Source: Halobacillus alkaliphilus (GTDB lineage: Bacteria; Bacillota; Bacilli; Bacillales; Halobacillaceae). Taken from it: a DNA stretch of 64,000 nt. Made by a program: the position numbers and the translations under genes. The notes beneath the pieces were generated by a model that was given only the letters and a program-made list of their open reading frames with translations, was not told the DNA's origin and searched no databases. Numbering within the stretch: the stretch's first letter is position 1; each line of letters opens with the position of its first letter. Location of the stretch: assembly GCF_900113125.1 (NCBI RefSeq), contig NZ_FOOG01000010.1, positions 1 through 64,000 of the forward strand, written 5' to 3'. This document shows positions 42,083-51,427 of this stretch, piece by piece.

Positions 42083-43768
42083 TCATACTTGGGTAATGTG
42101 ATAGACCACTGATTCGTAAGGGCGAAGCTTTACATCGCTTAGGTCTTGACTGACATCATCATAGTTACTGATCATAACCTCTGTTTTACCTTCAAGTTTT
42201 AAGTTTTCAGGTAAGCTGAAGGAAGTTTCAGAACCATAAAAATTATTGATTACTAACAATCTTTCCCCATTCCATTGGCGCAGATAAGCAAATAGCTGTT
42301 CATCTTCCGGAGTCAACAGTTCATAGTCTCCGAATGTAAGGATATCATTTTCTTTTCGAAGCTGGATCAGTTTCTGATAGTAATGAAAAATAGAGTTCTC
42401 GGTGTTCTTCGCTTTTTCAGCATTAATAGATTTGTAATTATCGGCCACTGTAATCCATGGATTACCTGAGGTGAAACCAGCGTTTGGTTCATCATTCCAT
42501 TGCACTGGTGTACGAGAATTATCTCTGGATTTTTGTTTCAAAATCTCAAGGATCTTTTCTTCACTAACACCTTTTTCACGGAATTCTTTATACATATTAA
42601 TTGATTCAACATCGCGGTACTTTTCAATAGAATCGAAGCCAGGGTTAGTCATCCCGAATTCTTCTCCCTGATAAATATAAGGTGTCCCCTGCATCATATG
42701 AATCGTTGTCGCCAGCATCTTAGCCGATTCTTCCGGATAATTGACTTCATCTCCAAAGCGTGACAAGACCCTGGGCTGATCATGGTTGCACCAGAATAAG
42801 GCATTCCAACCGTTTCCTTTATTCATTTCACGCTGCCACTTAGATAGAATCTGTTTTAGATCGTGGAAATCGAAGTCGGCAACGGTCCATTTTTCACCAT
42901 TTGGATAGTCTACTTTTAAATGGTGGAAATTAAATGTCATACTTAGTTCGTTACGGTCAGGTGCTGTGTACTGAATACAGTGTTCCACGGTTGTAGAGGA
43001 CATTTCTCCTACCGTCATCAAATCATATGGAGCAAAAACTTCCCTGTTCATTTCCTGCATGTACTCATGGACACGCGGCCCGTCTGTATAATATTTACGA
43101 CCGTCGCCTGGTGCCACACTACCGTCATCATCCGGGTATTTCTGATCTTTGGAAATGAGATTAATGACATCAAGCCGGAATCCATCAATTCCTTTCTCAG
43201 CCCAAAAACGCATCATTTGATACAATTCATCTCTTACTTGTTCATTCTCCCAATTCAAATCCGCTTGTGTGACATCAAATAAATGTAAATAATATTGTCC
43301 GGTCTTTTCATCATATTCCCATGCGTTGCCGCCAAATTTCGATTGCCAGTTCGTAGGCGCTCCCCCGTCTACTGGATCACGCCAAATATAATAGTCACGG
43401 TAAGGATTATCAACTGATTTTTGAGATTCCTGAAACCACTGGTGAAAAGTGGATGTATGGTTGACCACAAGATCCATAATAAGCTTCATTCCACGGTTGT
43501 GCGTCTCTTCAAGCAGTTGTTCAAAGTCCTGCATGGTTCCATATTCATCGTGAATGTCGTAATAGTCACTAATGTCATAGCCATTATCATTTTGTGGCGA
43601 TTTATACATTGGGGTCAGCCACAGCACATCCACCCCTAGTTCATTTAAATAATCCAGCTTCTCAATGATGCCTTGAATATCTCCAACCCCATTGCCGGTT
43701 GTATCATTAAAGCTTTTTGGATAGATTTGATAAACAACTGCTTTTTTCCACCATGGTTGTTCAATCAC
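42083..43768 (-). CDS. treA: Phospho-alpha-(1,1)-glucosidase (trehalose-6-phosphate hydrolase) TreA
   Basis: A 561-residue GH13 enzyme splitting trehalose-6-phosphate into glucose and glucose-6-phosphate in the cytosol. GH13 regions are visible: DLVVNHTS, GIDGFRLDVIN with the nucleophile Asp, TVGEMSS with the acid/base Glu, and FWCNHDQPR with the third carboxylate. The start is GTG behind GGAGGCGTTACT. It lies between treP (12 bases upstream) and treR (22 bases downstream). Confidence 0.95.
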   Translation of the reverse strand: MIEQPWWKKAVVYQIYPKSFNDTTGNGVGDIQGIIEKLDYLNELGVDVLWLTPMYKSPQNDNGYDISDYYDIHDEYGTMQDFEQLLEETHNRGMKLIMDLVVNHTSTFHQWFQESQKSVDNPYRDYYIWRDPVDGGAPTNWQSKFGGNAWEYDEKTGQYYLHLFDVTQADLNWENEQVRDELYQMMRFWAEKGIDGFRLDVINLISKDQKYPDDDGSVAPGDGRKYYTDGPRVHEYMQEMNREVFAPYDLMTVGEMSSTTVEHCIQYTAPDRNELSMTFNFHHLKVDYPNGEKWTVADFDFHDLKQILSKWQREMNKGNGWNALFWCNHDQPRVLSRFGDEVNYPEESAKMLATTIHMMQGTPYIYQGEEFGMTNPGFDSIEKYRDVESINMYKEFREKGVSEEKILEILKQKSRDNSRTPVQWNDEPNAGFTSGNPWITVADNYKSINAEKAKNTENSIFHYYQKLIQLRKENDILTFGDYELLTPEDEQLFAYLRQWNGERLLVINNFYGSETSFSLPENLKLEGKTEVMISNYDDVSQDLSDVKLRPYESVVYHITQV

Positions 43769-43780
43769 AGTAACGCCTCC

Positions 43781-45190
43781 TTACACATCTTTTTTACGTT
43801 TCGCGTATAAATAGGTACCTACAAGCGGTAGGACGATAACAATAACCATCCCGATAATAAAGTCGAACCAATAATCGGATACGATGGAAAAGATACCCGG
43901 GATTCCTCCGACTCCAATTGAGTTTGCGAGTACACCCTGAGCTGAAATATACAAACCAGCGATTGCTGATGAAGAAATAGCGATGATAAACGGATATTTA
44001 AATCTTAAGTTTACACCAAATAAAGCAGGCTCCGTAATACCCAGCCATGCGGAGACACCAGAAGATAAACCAAGACCTTTCAGCTTCTCATCTCTTGAGG
44101 CAAGCATGATCGCAAAAGCAGCAGATCCTTGAGCGATGTTGGAAAGGGCTAGCATCGGCCATAAGAACGTTGTATTTGTACTACCGATCAATTGGATATC
44201 AACCGCTAAGAAAGTATGGTGCATACCTGTAATAACAAGTACTCCGTAAAGTGCACCGTAAATAAGTCCGCCAAGTGCAGCAAAGTTATCAAAAATAGAT
44301 ACAAGTCCGTCTGTAATAGCATTACCGATCGCAAATGTAACCGGTCCGATGAACATGAAAGTTAAGAAACCTGTTACAAGTAAAGCAACTGGACCGACTA
44401 CTAATAATTGAATGCTATCTGGTACACGCTTTCTCATGAAAACTTCGATCTTCGTTAATACATAGGAAGCAACTAGTACAGGCAGTACTTGTCCCTGATA
44501 CCCTATCTTTTCAATTTCCCAGCCAAAGAGATTCCATGTAGGAACCGTGCCTTCTTTTACGGCTTCCCCGTAAGCCCAAGCATTCAGTAATTCCGGATGA
44601 ACAAGAATAAGACCCATGACTATACCTAAAATTGGACTCCCACCGAATTTTTTAACAGCAGACCAGCCAATCAGCCCGGGTAAAAACGTAAAGGCCGTAT
44701 TCGCTATAATGATAATCATGTTAGCAATATCTGACCACTGTGGATAAACGTCTATAACAGATTGCTCGTCCCAGAATATTCCTGGAGCTGTAAGTATGTT
44801 GTTTATACCGAGCAGCAAACCAGCTGTAACAATGGCTGGAAGAATTGGAATAAAGATATCGGCTAACGTTTTAATTGCTCTTTGAAGTGGATTCATCTTT
44901 TGTGTGGAAGCTTCTTTTACTTCTTCTTTAGATGATTCCCCAATTCCCGCTAAAGCCACAAATTCTTTATAGACTTTATCTACGGTACCTTGCCCTACCA
45001 CGATTTGAAATTGACCGTTGGTAGAAAAAGACCCTTTCACGGCATCAATATTGTTTAATTTTTCCTGATCGACAATGCCTTCATCGTGAAGGGCTAATCG
45101 AAGTCGGGTGACACAATGAGTAGCAGCTGATAAGTTTTCTTTTCCACCTATTGCTTCCAAAATCTGCTCGGCTTGCTCTTTGTGATTCAT
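43781..45190 (-). CDS. treP: Trehalose-specific PTS permease EIIBC, TreP
   Basis: A 469-residue permease. The N-terminal EIIB domain has the phosphorylation cysteine in AATHCVTRLRLAL (about residue 26). The C-terminal EIIC domain spans about 105-465 with ten or so membrane segments and the sugar-binding GITEPALFGVNLR motif. No EIIA domain is present in this protein; a decayed EIIA gene lies directly upstream, so phosphate must come from another EIIA. The ATG at 45190 has better spacing from GGGAGG than the one two codons earlier. Confidence 0.93.
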   Translation of the reverse strand: MNHKEQAEQILEAIGGKENLSAATHCVTRLRLALHDEGIVDQEKLNNIDAVKGSFSTNGQFQIVVGQGTVDKVYKEFVALAGIGESSKEEVKEASTQKMNPLQRAIKTLADIFIPILPAIVTAGLLLGINNILTAPGIFWDEQSVIDVYPQWSDIANMIIIIANTAFTFLPGLIGWSAVKKFGGSPILGIVMGLILVHPELLNAWAYGEAVKEGTVPTWNLFGWEIEKIGYQGQVLPVLVASYVLTKIEVFMRKRVPDSIQLLVVGPVALLVTGFLTFMFIGPVTFAIGNAITDGLVSIFDNFAALGGLIYGALYGVLVITGMHHTFLAVDIQLIGSTNTTFLWPMLALSNIAQGSAAFAIMLASRDEKLKGLGLSSGVSAWLGITEPALFGVNLRFKYPFIIAISSSAIAGLYISAQGVLANSIGVGGIPGIFSIVSDYWFDFIIGMVIVIVLPLVGTYLYAKRKKDV

Positions 45191-45212
45191 TTTCATTCCT
45201 CCCGAGTGTGGG

Positions 45213-45585
45213 TTATTTTTTCTTGACGCTCACCAATGTTGCTTGAGCCACTGAAGCTTGAGTTTCACTCGCAGCCTGAACCACGTAATCATCACTTTTT
45301 GTAAAAATGATAGGTGTGATTATACTTTATGCCTCTTCTTCCATACCGACGGTTTCCAAACCAATGTGAATAAGGGTTCTGCTTCTTTTTCCGCTTTAAT
45401 CCCTACCGCATGCATGGTATGGAAAATTTGTATCACCTCTCCTTTCACTGGATTAAAAATCATTCCATCAGCTGGTGCGATGACAATGCCTTTTCTCCTC
45501 ATGTTTTGAGAGAACACAGGGGTCGGCACTCCTTCCAGAGCTACAACCTTGCAACTCTTGGGTCCGCTAAGCTAACCTCCCATTT
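45213..45585 (-). pseudogene. Broken EIIA(Glc)-type PTS gene, first gene of the tre operon
   Basis: Minus-strand fragments match successive parts of a glucose-type EIIA. First comes a segment VVALEGVPTPVFSQNM. GIVIAPADGMIFNPVKGEV and IQIFHTMHAVGIKAE follow in the same frame. The active-site block HIGLETVGMEEEA is in a shifted frame, and last comes ITPIIFTKSDDYVVQ with a C-terminal LVSVKKK and stop. At least one frameshift lies just before the HIGLETV block, and about 25-30 residues are missing after it; the N-terminus also has a stop (ATG GGA GGT TAG). Hence no functional EIIA can be made from here. Confidence 0.85.
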
Positions 45586-45635
45586 TTATTTCCAAAAAGC
45601 TTCATGAACGTGAGCCTTCCTCCAAAATCACAAAC

Positions 45636-45697
45636 TTGTATATACATCAATTACTTATGATTATAATTTGTATATACAAGTTTTGCAACCGTTAACA
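45636..45697 (-). promoter_or_regulatory. Trehalose operon promoter with two TreR operators and a cre site
   Basis: Minus-strand TTGCAA (45683-45688) and TATAAT (45660-45665) are 17 bases apart. A perfect palindrome TTGTATATACAA (45668-45679) fills the spacer. A second operator TTGTATATACAT lies downstream (45636-45647). The cre-like TGTTAACGGTTGCA (45684-45697) overlaps the -35. This predicts repression by TreR without trehalose-6-phosphate and by CcpA on preferred sugars. Confidence 0.9.
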
Positions 45698-45856
45698 AAA
45701 CATTCATAGTAGTCATCTATCACTCTTTTATCTTTCCAAAACCTGGTTACATAACCTTTTTAACAACTTCATACTAATTTTTAGGGAATAAAATTAATTT
45801 CCTTTTATATACCAGGAATTCGTGGTATAAATTTAGAGTGTCGAAATACTCGTTTT

Positions 45857-47104
45857 TTGGAAGAAGTGATTTCTATCCTACGGACAAAACATCAAACACA
45901 AAAAAATTTATGGATTATGTGGTTTGCCAATTTTTTCATTGCTGGAAGTATCACAATGGTTTTACCATTTTTGTCTTTATATATTGATCAATTAGGTGAT
46001 TTTACAGATTCATTTGTTCAAACGTGGTCTGGATGGATCTTTGGAATTACCTTTGTGACCGCTTTTATTTTCTCTCCGATCTGGGGCCGCATTGGTGATC
46101 GATACGGTAGAAAGAATATATTGATCATGTCAGCTGTAGGTCTCGCCGTTTCTGTCCTACTTATGGGTTTTGTTGCAACGGTGTGGCAATTATTCTTACT
46201 AAGGTTGTTTATGGGGATTTTCACAGGATTCATTCCTATGTCTCAAGCGCTTATTTCAACTCAGACACCAAAAGAAACGGCCGGACAAGTTCTTGGAACC
46301 CTTCAGACGGGGAGCATAACAGGAAGCTTACTTGGACCTATGCTCGGCGGATGGATTGCTGACCATATCGGATACGCCACTACATTCCAACTGGTATCGA
46401 TAACCGTAGCCCTATCCGCTGTGATCGTTTTCCTCGGTATTTCAGAGGAACGGGTGGAAAAAGAAGGAGTAAACGAGAAAACAAGCTATAATTCAAAAGA
46501 AGTACTTTCTCACATATTGACACACCCTGTACTTCTAATCGTTATGGTTATTTCCTTATTTGTTCAAGTAGCTCACTTCAGTATTCAACCGATCCTGTCA
46601 CTATTTGTAGGAAATTTACATGGACCTGAAAATTTAGCTCTTTTCTCTGGAATTGCCTTTTCGGCTGCTGGATTAGGTAACCTGCTGATGGCCAAACGAT
46701 GGGGAAGACTATCGGATCGCAAAGGTTATATTAAAATATTAATCTTCCTTCTTTTTATGGCAGGTATCGTGTATCTCCCCGCTGCGTTTGTAACAAATAT
46801 ATGGCAGTTGGTAATATTACGTTTTTTGTTAGGGATATCCATTGGAGGAATTATCCCTGTCCGAACAGCCTATATACGCCAGGAAGCTCCTCTTGCTATG
46901 CAGGGGGAAGTACTTGGATATAATACAAGCCTTCGTTTTTTAGGAAATATTATCGGCCCTGCTATGGGCGGTCTTTTGTCGGGAGCATTCGGGTTTTCAG
47001 CCGTATTTTTCGTCACAAGTACTCTCCTGATCTCTTGCGGATTTCTCTTACTCATTACAAAACAAAGACATCCAAAATCAGTGACTCAGACCGCCTCTTA
47101 TTAG
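45857..47104 (+). CDS. MFS multidrug efflux transporter (DHA1, 12 TM)
   Basis: A 415-residue major facilitator with about twelve membrane helices. The loop 2-3 motif A is GRIGDRYGRKNIL (about 75-87), repeated as a diverged WGRLSDRKGYIK after helix 8. Motif C-like GSITGSLLGPMLGGWIAD lies in helix 5, the antiporter signature of drug exporters. It is close to the NorA/YttB-like group, but the substrate is unknown. The start is uncertain: TTG at 45857 is the first available, with only a weak GGAAG nearby. Confidence 0.82.
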   Translation: MEEVISILRTKHQTQKNLWIMWFANFFIAGSITMVLPFLSLYIDQLGDFTDSFVQTWSGWIFGITFVTAFIFSPIWGRIGDRYGRKNILIMSAVGLAVSVLLMGFVATVWQLFLLRLFMGIFTGFIPMSQALISTQTPKETAGQVLGTLQTGSITGSLLGPMLGGWIADHIGYATTFQLVSITVALSAVIVFLGISEERVEKEGVNEKTSYNSKEVLSHILTHPVLLIVMVISLFVQVAHFSIQPILSLFVGNLHGPENLALFSGIAFSAAGLGNLLMAKRWGRLSDRKGYIKILIFLLFMAGIVYLPAAFVTNIWQLVILRFLLGISIGGIIPVRTAYIRQEAPLAMQGEVLGYNTSLRFLGNIIGPAMGGLLSGAFGFSAVFFVTSTLLISCGFLLLITKQRHPKSVTQTASY

Positions 47105-47820
47105 ATGGGTTTGCTGTTCCTTATCCTTTGAATCTGTTAAATCTCCCTGTAAATCTTATAGAAAAGCTCCCGTTTGTTGAAGACTCAGTTTCGAGATATC
47201 TGTTGAGTGGAAGGTCCTCCAGGGTACGATTTCGCTTTCCGCGGGCATGAGGTGAGCTTCCTCGGGCTTAACAGCCCTGCGGGATCTCACCGATCATGTT
47301 CATCCCGCAGGAGTCTACATCGTCCCCCTCCGGACCTGCCGAATCTGAGACTCGAAACCACCTAACATACTGTTTGCTAGATGAGAAAAAAGCATGGGGT
47401 GATGAGATTATTTTCATACTATAACGATGTGAAAATGCTTGTTATAGAGCATTTCAGGACCTATTTAGGAGGTGAGCATTCTCTCTTGGAAAGGGTCCGT
47501 TATTTTCACGTGGCTGGGTTGGCGAAGGAAACGACGAGACTCCCGCGGGAGAAGGAGCTAGGCGAGACCCCACAGGGAGTGAAACGAGCGAGGAGGCTTG
47601 CCAGTTCCCCCGCAGGAAAGCGAGTTGTTTCCGCAGCCAGCCTCATCGAATTTTGGGCAACAGACCAAAGATATCTTGAAACTGAGTCTTCCACAATCAT
47701 GCTCTATGGCTTAATAAAACCTCTTGTGAAAAATTAGTAGCCCCTTTTAACAAAGCTATATTTAATGTGGAAAATATCCCTGTCTGTTAATATATGTGTA
47801 TAGACATATTAGGAGGGATT
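47105..47820. repeat. Inverted pair of dispersed non-coding repeats
   Basis: Two related copies about 200-280 bases long face each other. Copy A (about 47162-47360, plus) starts with GAAGACTCAGTTTCGAGATATC and continues with CGCTTTCCGCGGGC and GGGATCTCACC. Copy B (about 47440-47707, minus) starts with GAAGACTCAGTTTCAAGATATC and carries the same GC-rich blocks. A hairpin-forming AAAATGCT/AGCATTT lies between them. They are GC-rich, have no credible gene and belong to the repeat family seen decayed at 7.4 kb. A 118-codon frame here is read from the repeat. Confidence 0.7.
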
Positions 47821-47822
47821 GG

Positions 47823-48371
47823 ATGAAACAAGCCTTGCTCGTTATTGACTATACGAACGACTTTGTAGCTCCTGAAGGGGCTTTAACTTGCGGAGAACCT
47901 GGGCAGAAGATCGAAAGAAGCCTCACTAAATTATGTAAAGAATTCTTGTTCAATGATGATTTTACGGTACTCGCGGTGGATCTCCACGAAGAAAATGATC
48001 CTTATCACCCAGAAACAAAGCTTTTCCCACCTCATAATATTCGAGGGACTGAAGGCAGACGATTATACGGGGAAATCCATCATTTGTACGAAAGGAGTCA
48101 GTTCAAACCGAGCCTCTACTATATGGATAAAACCAGGTATAGCGCTTTTGCAGGAACAGATCTTGATATAAAACTGCGTGAACGAGGAATTACAGATGTT
48201 CATTTATCAGGGGTCTGTACGGACATCTGTGTTCTCCATACAGCTGTTGATGCTTACAACCTTGGCTATAATCTTACAATTCATAAAGATGCTGTAGCCA
48301 GTTTTAATCAACCGGGTCACGAGTGGGCACTCGGACATTTTGAATCCGTACTAGGAGCCACTATTAAATAA
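47823..48371 (+). CDS. pncA: Nicotinamidase / isochorismatase-family hydrolase (PncA/YueJ-like)
   Basis: A 182-residue cysteine hydrolase. The triad is visible as Asp in LLVIDYTNDF (residue 8), Lys in YMDKTRYSAF, and Cys in SGVCTDICVLHTA, with the HE...DPYHPET metal/substrate loop. The size and motifs match B. subtilis YueJ (PncA), which converts nicotinamide to nicotinate in NAD salvage. The ATG at 47823 has AGGAGGGATTGG before it; the frame opens nine codons upstream. It is monocistronic with a terminator. Confidence 0.88.
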   Translation: MKQALLVIDYTNDFVAPEGALTCGEPGQKIERSLTKLCKEFLFNDDFTVLAVDLHEENDPYHPETKLFPPHNIRGTEGRRLYGEIHHLYERSQFKPSLYYMDKTRYSAFAGTDLDIKLRERGITDVHLSGVCTDICVLHTAVDAYNLGYNLTIHKDAVASFNQPGHEWALGHFESVLGATIK

Positions 48372-48375
48372 ACCT

Positions 48376-48413
48376 AAGACCGTCTTAGAAGTTAAGGCGG
48401 TCTTTTTATTTTT
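48376..48413 (+). terminator. Terminator after the nicotinamidase gene
   Basis: The stem AAGACCGTCTTA/TTAAGGCGGTCTT is followed by TTTTTATTTTT. Confidence 0.82.
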
Positions 48414-48513
48414 ATATATTTTCAAACCGGCTCCACTATATTCCCTATTAATGGATGTTATGGTATAGTATTTCGAGTGTCTAACTATTTCATTAGAAAG
48501 GAAGGGACATAGA

Positions 48514-49875
48514 ATGAATGAGAGCCCCTGCGCTTCCAATAAACATTTCCGTACGGTACTCATTTTAAGTGCCTCTATACTAATCGTTGTTATGAATACT
48601 ACCATGTTTAATATTGCCTTACCGAATATCCTTAGAGACTTCTCTTTACAACCCTCAGAAGGGGCCTGGATCGTATCGGGATATTCTATTGTACTCGCGA
48701 TTTTTACTATTACATTCACTCGTCTTTCTGATTACCTTCCCATACGAAAGCTCCTGACCATCGGTATTTTAATCTTCGGTTTATCTTCCATTCTTGGCTT
48801 CTTTGCTGACTCCTATCTATGGCTGTTAATTGCGAGACTTTGCCAAGCCTCTGGCGCAGCAGCGATTCCCGGGTTATCAATGGTGTTCGCCGGAAGGTAT
48901 ATACCAATGTCGCGCCGGGGAAGTGCTTATGCGTTAACTGCTTCTGCTACTTCATTAGGTTTTGGTCTTGGTCCTGTAGCAGGCGGTTTTATTACGGATT
49001 ATTTAAGTTGGAATTTTTTATTTATCGTCACTATTTTAGTAGTTTTCGTCATCCCTGTTCTTTTTAAATATATGCCTTTAGAAACTTCTACGAAAACAAG
49101 TTTTGATGTTGTGGGCGCCTTGTTATCTGGAATCAGCGCCACCTTATTTCTCTTATATATATCAACATTCAACAGCCTGTACCTTTTTGGCGGTATGCTT
49201 TCTGCTGCTCTGCTCTGGTGGCGGATCAATAAAGCATCCACGCCTTTTATACAGCCTGAGTTAGTGATGAACCGACATTACCGCCGCATTGTTTTTATGA
49301 GTTATATCGGGTTCACTCTCCATTTCGCTGTGTTATTCTTAATGCCTATTATGCTTGAACAAGTATATGATCGCGGTGCAGCTGCCATTGGGTTAATCAT
49401 CTTCCCAGGAGCCATGCTTTCTGCGGTAGCTGCTATTTATGTTGGCCGGCTCATTGATGCTTATGGAAACATCAAAGTACTTTTCCTGGCTCACGGGCTT
49501 TTACTAACCTCCGCTCTTGTATTTTTCTTGTTAGCCAGAGTAAGCCCTTATATGATTATGGTGGCTTATATGTTTACTAGTTTTGGCTTTTCAAGTCTAT
49601 CTTCCAGTTCAACAAACGAAGTGTCTCGAATATTACCCAGCGAGCAAATTGGAGCAGGTATAGGATTGAAACAGCAGGTCCATTTTATAGGCAGCGCCAC
49701 TGGATCCGTACTGGCTGGTATCTTGCTTGAGCTGAATCACCAGCCTTATACTGCTCAGAATTTCAGCCTTCCGTTCGGTATTCTAATCGTGCTCATGCTT
49801 GCTTCAAACGTTGTTCTGATGGTTTATTCTGTTAGAATTAGGAGGTTTACACCTGTTCAAGAAATTGACATTTGA
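48514..49875 (+). CDS. MFS transporter, DHA2-like drug exporter
   Basis: A 453-residue transporter with about fourteen hydrophobic segments. The DHA2 hallmarks are VVMNTTMFNIALPNILRDF in helix 1 (motif D1-like), a motif-A region TRLSDYLPIRKLL, and motif C in SATSLGFGLGPVAGGFI. It belongs with TetL/EmrB-like proton-driven drug exporters. The substrate is not predictable. AAAGGAAGGGACATAGA precedes the ATG. No regulator is adjacent. Confidence 0.85.
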   Translation: MNESPCASNKHFRTVLILSASILIVVMNTTMFNIALPNILRDFSLQPSEGAWIVSGYSIVLAIFTITFTRLSDYLPIRKLLTIGILIFGLSSILGFFADSYLWLLIARLCQASGAAAIPGLSMVFAGRYIPMSRRGSAYALTASATSLGFGLGPVAGGFITDYLSWNFLFIVTILVVFVIPVLFKYMPLETSTKTSFDVVGALLSGISATLFLLYISTFNSLYLFGGMLSAALLWWRINKASTPFIQPELVMNRHYRRIVFMSYIGFTLHFAVLFLMPIMLEQVYDRGAAAIGLIIFPGAMLSAVAAIYVGRLIDAYGNIKVLFLAHGLLLTSALVFFLLARVSPYMIMVAYMFTSFGFSSLSSSSTNEVSRILPSEQIGAGIGLKQQVHFIGSATGSVLAGILLELNHQPYTAQNFSLPFGILIVLMLASNVVLMVYSVRIRRFTPVQEIDI

Positions 49876-49959
49876 AATTTAAGATCGAATCGAATATGAT
49901 TGAGTATGGACATTTATGCTAATAACTGATATATAGATCCAATATAGGAGGAATCACTT

Positions 49960-50901
49960 ATGAGCTCAAAAGATTATCGAGTTCTGCTGTATTATAAGTA
50001 TGTCGACCTTCCTGATTATGAAGAATACTGTCAAAACCACCTGAAGTTCTGTAAAGACCTCGGTCTTAAAGGACGAATTATTGTAGCTCCAGAAGGAATA
50101 AACGGAACCGTTTCCGGCACCGTAGAACAAGTAGAGGAATATATGGACTTTGTCCGTTCAGATGAACGTTTTGCAGATATCCATTTCAAAATGGATGAAC
50201 ATGAAGGCCACGCCTTTAAAAAGATGCATTGCCGAGTGAAACCAGAACTTGTAAACTGGAGCATTGAAAATGATGATATTGATCCTAAAGAATTCGGTGG
50301 AAAACACGTAAAACCAAAAGAATTTTATGAACTTCTTCAAGAAGATGACACGGTGGTTATTGATGGGCGTAATGAATATGAATACCGTATCGGTCATTTC
50401 CGTAACGCGATCCGTCCAGAAGTGAACCACTCTCGCGAGTTTCCAGAATGGATTGCTGAGAACGCAGATCAGTGGAAAGATAAGCGAGTGATCACCTACT
50501 GCACAGGTGGAATTCGCTGTGAAAAGCTGACTGGAATCTTGAAGAAGAATGGCGTAGATGATGTCTATCAGCTAGAAGGTGGAATTAATACGTACAGCAA
50601 GGACCCTGAAGTAAAGGGTCAGCTTTTTGATGGTAAAATGTACGTGTTTGACGAACGTATCTCTGTACCTATTAATCAGGTAGATGAAAAAGTTGTCGCA
50701 GAGTGTGAACACTGCGGTAAACAAGAAGACCGCATGATCAACTGCAGTAACCCTGTGTGTAATAGACAATATGTTTGTTGCGAGGACTGTGAAGAAAAGC
50801 ATCACGCGGCATGTACAGCAGAATGTAAAGAGCATCCGGAAAACCGCTGGGATGCTGAACGTAAAAAACAAATTGATAAGTACGATAGGATTTCTAAATA
50901 A
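49960..50901 (+). CDS. trhO: Oxygen-dependent tRNA uridine-34 hydroxylase TrhO
   Basis: A 313-residue rhodanese-fold protein of the YceA/YbfQ family. It has an N-terminal ferredoxin-like domain (IVAPEGINGTVSG at about 42-54) and a rhodanese domain with catalytic Cys181 in YCTGGIRCEK. A cysteine-rich C-terminus follows (CEHCGKQEDR, CSNPVCNRQYVCCEDC), probably zinc-binding. The family forms 5-hydroxyuridine at tRNA wobble position 34, the first step towards cmo5U/mo5U. AGGAGGAATCACTT precedes the ATG. It is monocistronic, followed by a terminator. Confidence 0.93.
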   Translation: MSSKDYRVLLYYKYVDLPDYEEYCQNHLKFCKDLGLKGRIIVAPEGINGTVSGTVEQVEEYMDFVRSDERFADIHFKMDEHEGHAFKKMHCRVKPELVNWSIENDDIDPKEFGGKHVKPKEFYELLQEDDTVVIDGRNEYEYRIGHFRNAIRPEVNHSREFPEWIAENADQWKDKRVITYCTGGIRCEKLTGILKKNGVDDVYQLEGGINTYSKDPEVKGQLFDGKMYVFDERISVPINQVDEKVVAECEHCGKQEDRMINCSNPVCNRQYVCCEDCEEKHHAACTAECKEHPENRWDAERKKQIDKYDRISK

Positions 50902-50916
50902 CTTCTAAATCTGCGT

Positions 50917-50956
50917 AAAAAAAACTCGCCTTGACTCAAACTCAGGCGAGTTTTTT
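50917..50956. terminator. Bidirectional terminator between convergent genes
   Basis: The stem AAAACTCGCC/GGCGAGTTTT with flanking A- and T-runs. It extends into the last codons of the convergent membrane-protein gene. Confidence 0.82.
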
Positions 50957-51391
50957 AGTTTGTTTCTTTTCATCAAACACATAATCGGCTGTAACTAGAA
51001 GGAAGGTAAAAAACCATTCTGACCACAGCACCATGGTCACTTGGGAGACAAGTTCATCTACCGTGTAAATCGTCAGCCAGGTGAATAATAGATCAACGAA
51101 AAGACGCCAAATCAAGAACACATAAGGAGAAGGTTTACCATATGAGCTAATGGTTTTAACAAGCTTAGCTGCCGCTTCAAAGAATAAGCCCAAAATAGAA
51201 ATGAGCACTCCAAACAAGAGCAGGGACCAGCCGGACTCGTACGAAACCCCCATCAATTCAAATAATCCAACCATTCCTAAGAAAAAGACGCCAAATACTG
51301 TGGTTACTCCAAGCAGAAGCAAGAAACCCACACTTATAAAAACCATGGATTTATCTTTTCTAAAAGAATGACGAAACCTATGTTTTTTCAT
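50942..51391 (-). CDS. YrvL-like four-helix membrane protein
   Basis: A 149-residue protein with a basic N-terminus and four hydrophobic segments (about 16-46, 53-75, 90-112, 118-136). The pattern FGVFFLGMVGLFELMGVSYESGWSLLLFGVLISILGL resembles the YrvL family, one member of which modulates the SigO system in B. subtilis. No sigma-factor gene is nearby, so the role is open. GGAGGAGAAGA precedes the ATG. Confidence 0.55.
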   Translation of the reverse strand: MKKHRFRHSFRKDKSMVFISVGFLLLLGVTTVFGVFFLGMVGLFELMGVSYESGWSLLLFGVLISILGLFFEAAAKLVKTISSYGKPSPYVFLIWRLFVDLLFTWLTIYTVDELVSQVTMVLWSEWFFTFLLVTADYVFDEKKQTKKLA

Positions 51392-51427
51392 TCTTCTCCT
51401 CCCTCATAGTCCCCAGTGTATCCTTTA

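Noticed and set aside
45320-45529. Independent 69-residue PTS protein
   Set aside because: The frame is only the middle of an EIIA gene; the active-site block continues in another frame, so it is reported as a pseudogene.
47381-47737. 118-codon plus-strand frame (GLAKETTRLPREKELGETPQ)
   Set aside because: It is read straight through an inverted dispersed repeat, has no ribosome binding site and has the arginine-rich composition of translated GC-rich repeat DNA.
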